Origin: JANPLD01 sp964445765
Lineage (GTDB): Bacteria > Pseudomonadota > Alphaproteobacteria > Rickettsiales > UBA8987
Direction: 5' to 3'
NCBI GenBank assembly: GCA_964445765.1
Contig: CAYULD010000002.1
Coordinates: forward strand, 1 to 64,000
DNA: 64,000 nt
Part shown: in pieces, positions 62,284 to 64,000 of the stretch
Numbering within the stretch: position 1 is the first letter of the stretch
Layout of the letters: every line of letters starts with the position of its first letter
The notes under the pieces: model-generated
The model's input: the letters and a program-made list of their open reading frames with translations, nothing else
Told to the model about the DNA's origin: nothing
The model's database searches: none
Made by a program: the position numbers and the translations under genes

Positions 62284-63237
62284 TTAACCTATGCCATTTG
62301 AAAGTAGATGGTGTATATGAACCACGCCCACTAATTTTTCAGCGTCATTAACCACAGGTAAACAAGTGATAGAATATTTATTCATAATTGCCAATGCTTC
62401 AACCGCAAGTGCATTTGCTTTTATAGTTTTTGGATTGTGATGTAATAAATCTTTTGCTTTTTTATGAATTATATCTTCATTCATATTTCTTCTTAAATCG
62501 CCATCTGTAATAATTCCAAGTAATTTTTTATTTTCATCTATTGTTAAAGCACAGCCTAAATTATATTTAGTAATTTGCAGAATAACTTCTGTCATTTTAT
62601 CTTCGGGCTTTATTATTGGTAATCTATCTTCCTTTGACATTACATTTGATACTTTGATAAATTGGCTTCCTAATTTACCACCGGGGTGGAAAATGCCAAA
62701 ATCATCTTTACTAAAACCTTTTAATTCCATTACTGCCATTGCAAGTGCATCACCCCAAGCAAGCATCATTGTGGTTGAAGTTGTTGGTGCTGCCACTGGC
62801 GAGGCTTCTGGCGTAGCAGGCAGAACAAAAGGAATATCGGCTGATTCCACCAACATAGATGTTTTTCTTCTAACGATTGCGATAATTGGAATTGAAAATC
62901 TTTTACAATAAAAAATAATATCCCTAAGCTCAACGGTTTCACCTGAATTTGAAAGTAAAATTGCAACATCATTTTTGCCAATCATCCCTAAATCTCCGTG
63001 GCTGGCTTCTGCAGGGTGAACAAAAATAGCCGGCGTTCCCGTGGAGGCAAAAGTTGCGGCAATTTTAGTTGCTATATGACCGCTTTTTCCCATACCGCTT
63101 AAAACTATTTTTCCTTGGCAATTTAGAATTAAATTTACCGCCTCTGAAAATTTATCACCTAAAGCATCTTCAAGGGCTTTAAGCCCTTCTATTTCTTTTT
63201 CAATAACTTCTCTTGCGATTTGAATTTCTCTTTTCAT
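62284..63237 (-). CDS. kdsD: Arabinose-5-phosphate isomerase
   Basis: Makes D-arabinose 5-phosphate for Kdo in LPS. The SIS domain has VLSGMGKSGHIATKIAATFASTGTP and LLSNSGETVELRDI; the HPAEASHGDLGMI segment is family-specific. Two CBS domains fill about 200-317. 317 aa is normal. kdsC is not next to it. Confidence 0.94.
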   Translation of the reverse strand: MKREIQIAREVIEKEIEGLKALEDALGDKFSEAVNLILNCQGKIVLSGMGKSGHIATKIAATFASTGTPAIFVHPAEASHGDLGMIGKNDVAILLSNSGETVELRDIIFYCKRFSIPIIAIVRRKTSMLVESADIPFVLPATPEASPVAAPTTSTTMMLAWGDALAMAVMELKGFSKDDFGIFHPGGKLGSQFIKVSNVMSKEDRLPIIKPEDKMTEVILQITKYNLGCALTIDENKKLLGIITDGDLRRNMNEDIIHKKAKDLLHHNPKTIKANALAVEALAIMNKYSITCLPVVNDAEKLVGVVHIHHLLSNGIG

Positions 63238-63272
63238 AAATTTTTTTTGTATTACTTTATACTTAAATTTAA

Positions 63273-63635
63273 CTAAATCAAATCATCAAGCTGAACTTCT
63301 AGAGCATCAGCTATTGCTTTGAGAGCCTTAATAGAGCCTCTTTTTTTGCCGTTTTCAATTTCATTTATATAATTTCTACTGAAATTTGCTTTTTTTGCTA
63401 ATTGTGCTTGGGTTAAGCCCCTATATTCTCTAAATGCTAATATCGGATTTTTGCCTTCTATAATTTCATAAACTAATTTTGCAGGAAATTTTTCTTCATT
63501 GTTATTCCTAGCGATTTTTGCATCTGCTAAATCTTCTGCATCTTCCAAGATTTCCATTATTTTTTCATAATCAATATAAGGCATTAAAACATATTTTTGC
63601 CCATTTTTTTTGATTTCTGTAATTTCTAAATTCAT
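63273..63635 (-). CDS. XRE-type antitoxin of a RelE pair
   Basis: 120 aa. The N-terminal half has a Phd-like start (YVLMPYIDYEKIMEILEDAEDL). The C-terminal half is an XRE helix-turn-helix (GLTQAQLAKKANFSRNYINEIENGKK). It overlaps the toxin stop by 4 bp (ATGA), the usual coupling. The toxin-first order and the HTH antitoxin are like HigBA/RelE-XRE modules. It would repress its own operon. Confidence 0.88.
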   Translation of the reverse strand: MNLEITEIKKNGQKYVLMPYIDYEKIMEILEDAEDLADAKIARNNNEEKFPAKLVYEIIEGKNPILAFREYRGLTQAQLAKKANFSRNYINEIENGKKRGSIKALKAIADALEVQLDDLI

Positions 63636-63892
63636 TTATAAACCTCTTTTCTGTGAGCAATTTTAATAACTTCAACAATTAATTCCTTTTTGTAAATTGA
63701 ATAAACCGCACGATAATCGCCAACTCTAAGCCTATATAAATTATCCAAGCCCTTAAGGGCTTTAATATTATTATTTGGCAAATAAGGGTTTTTGGCGATT
63801 ATATCAAAATTTTCTACAAATTTTTTGTATACTTTTTTGGGTAAAACGGCTAAATCCTTTCTTGCTTTTTTTGTATAAAAAATTTGATACAT
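63632..63892 (-). CDS. RelE/ParE-family toxin
   Basis: 86 aa starting YQIFYTKKARKDLAVLPKKV. The C-terminal YRLRVGDYRAVYSIYKKELIVEVIKIAHRKEVY carries the Arg, Tyr and His residues of active RelE (only parts quoted). It probably cleaves mRNA on the ribosome. It is upstream of and coupled to the XRE antitoxin gene. Confidence 0.9.
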   Translation of the reverse strand: MYQIFYTKKARKDLAVLPKKVYKKFVENFDIIAKNPYLPNNNIKALKGLDNLYRLRVGDYRAVYSIYKKELIVEVIKIAHRKEVYK

Positions 63893-63962
63893 AACTATAT
63901 TGATGTTAGCAAATAGCGACTATTTTGTCAATTATTAAAAAATTTATAAAAATATTATTATG

Positions 63963-64000
63963 ATGTTAAATAACATTGAAATTAGAAATAACTGGAATTT
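63963..64000 (+). CDS. Possible start of biotin synthase, cut by window end
   Basis: From ATG 63963 (or 63960) the frame reads MLNNIEIRNNWNF to the window end without a stop. IRxxW followed by an aromatic or leucine is how many BioB proteins begin. Only 12 residues are available, so this is a guess from short similarity. The rest lies outside the window. Confidence 0.3.
   Translation, partial: MLNNIEIRNNWN

Overview
The window is one contiguous stretch of an AT-rich alphaproteobacterial chromosome. The strongest lineage marker is a circularly permuted two-piece tmRNA gene (2766..3153, minus) whose tag starts with ANDN, as is typical of Alphaproteobacteria. A fused IspDF, a CckA-type hybrid kinase, the DUF299 regulator of pyruvate phosphate dikinase, an FeS-type photolyase and a PheA with ESY in its ACT domain agree with this. 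The genome looks moderately small, with short spacers, many overlapping genes and low GC. It keeps biosynthesis of Phe/Tyr/Trp, pyrimidines, folate, isoprenoids, LPS and heme A, so it does not look like a highly reduced parasite. I cannot name a genus; a Rickettsiales-like or other AT-rich aquatic lineage is possible.

Layout: tRNA-Gly end, topA, ssrA, an AhpD-like gene (1-3.6 kb); pyrE, ppsR-type regulator, a small ORF with a G8 run, trpS, a small membrane protein among repeats, pheA, fabD (3.8-9.1 kb); rlmE, dinB-like polymerase, murB, two PilT-like ATPases, a TPR protein (9.2-16.2 kb); folK, ispDF (16.3-18 kb); a six-gene minus-strand cluster of FeS photolyase, SDR, DUF3833 lipoprotein, MFS carrier, chalcone-isomerase-like protein and cyclopropane-fatty-acid-synthase-like enzyme (17.9-23.7 kb), resembling singlet-oxygen/photo-oxidative stress clusters; folP, tadA, an orphan, ileS (23.8-30 kb); cvpA, ybgC, a PfkB kinase, recG (30.1-34.8 kb); plsX, rpmF, bamE, metK, a repeat-filled gap, rpmI, rplT, pheS (34.8-40.4 kb); coaD, tyrA, zapA, a coiled-coil protein, cckA (40.4-44.4 kb); a methyltransferase, mtaB, folC, gap, a lauroyl-acyltransferase-like gene, carB, trpC (44.4-53.9 kb); dnaA, a rhodanese, nadD, a periplasmic cyclophilin, a heme-copper-oxidase-like membrane protein divergent from ctaA, tyrS, lptC, kdsD, a RelE/XRE toxin-antitoxin pair and perhaps the start of bioB (53.9-64 kb).

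The unusual layer is repetitive DNA. At least three kinds occur: (A) inverted pairs of degenerate 7-nt tandem repeats with different sequences but the same period; (B) CCCTCTCCC/GGGAGAGGG palindromes; (C) a TGTCATCCTGAGCAAAGCGA hairpin. They fill gaps, sit directly against the start codons of topA and pheS, lie in the excised spacer of the tmRNA gene, and have entered genes in frame. ileS carries three insertions. The largest is a 502-bp unit with 38-bp terminal inverted repeats that encodes a full DUF559 (PD-(D/E)XK-like) endonuclease domain read through as part of IleRS. The tmRNA tag also contains a tandem duplication of ANDNFAVA. These are the main leads for a mobile palindrome/endonuclease system.
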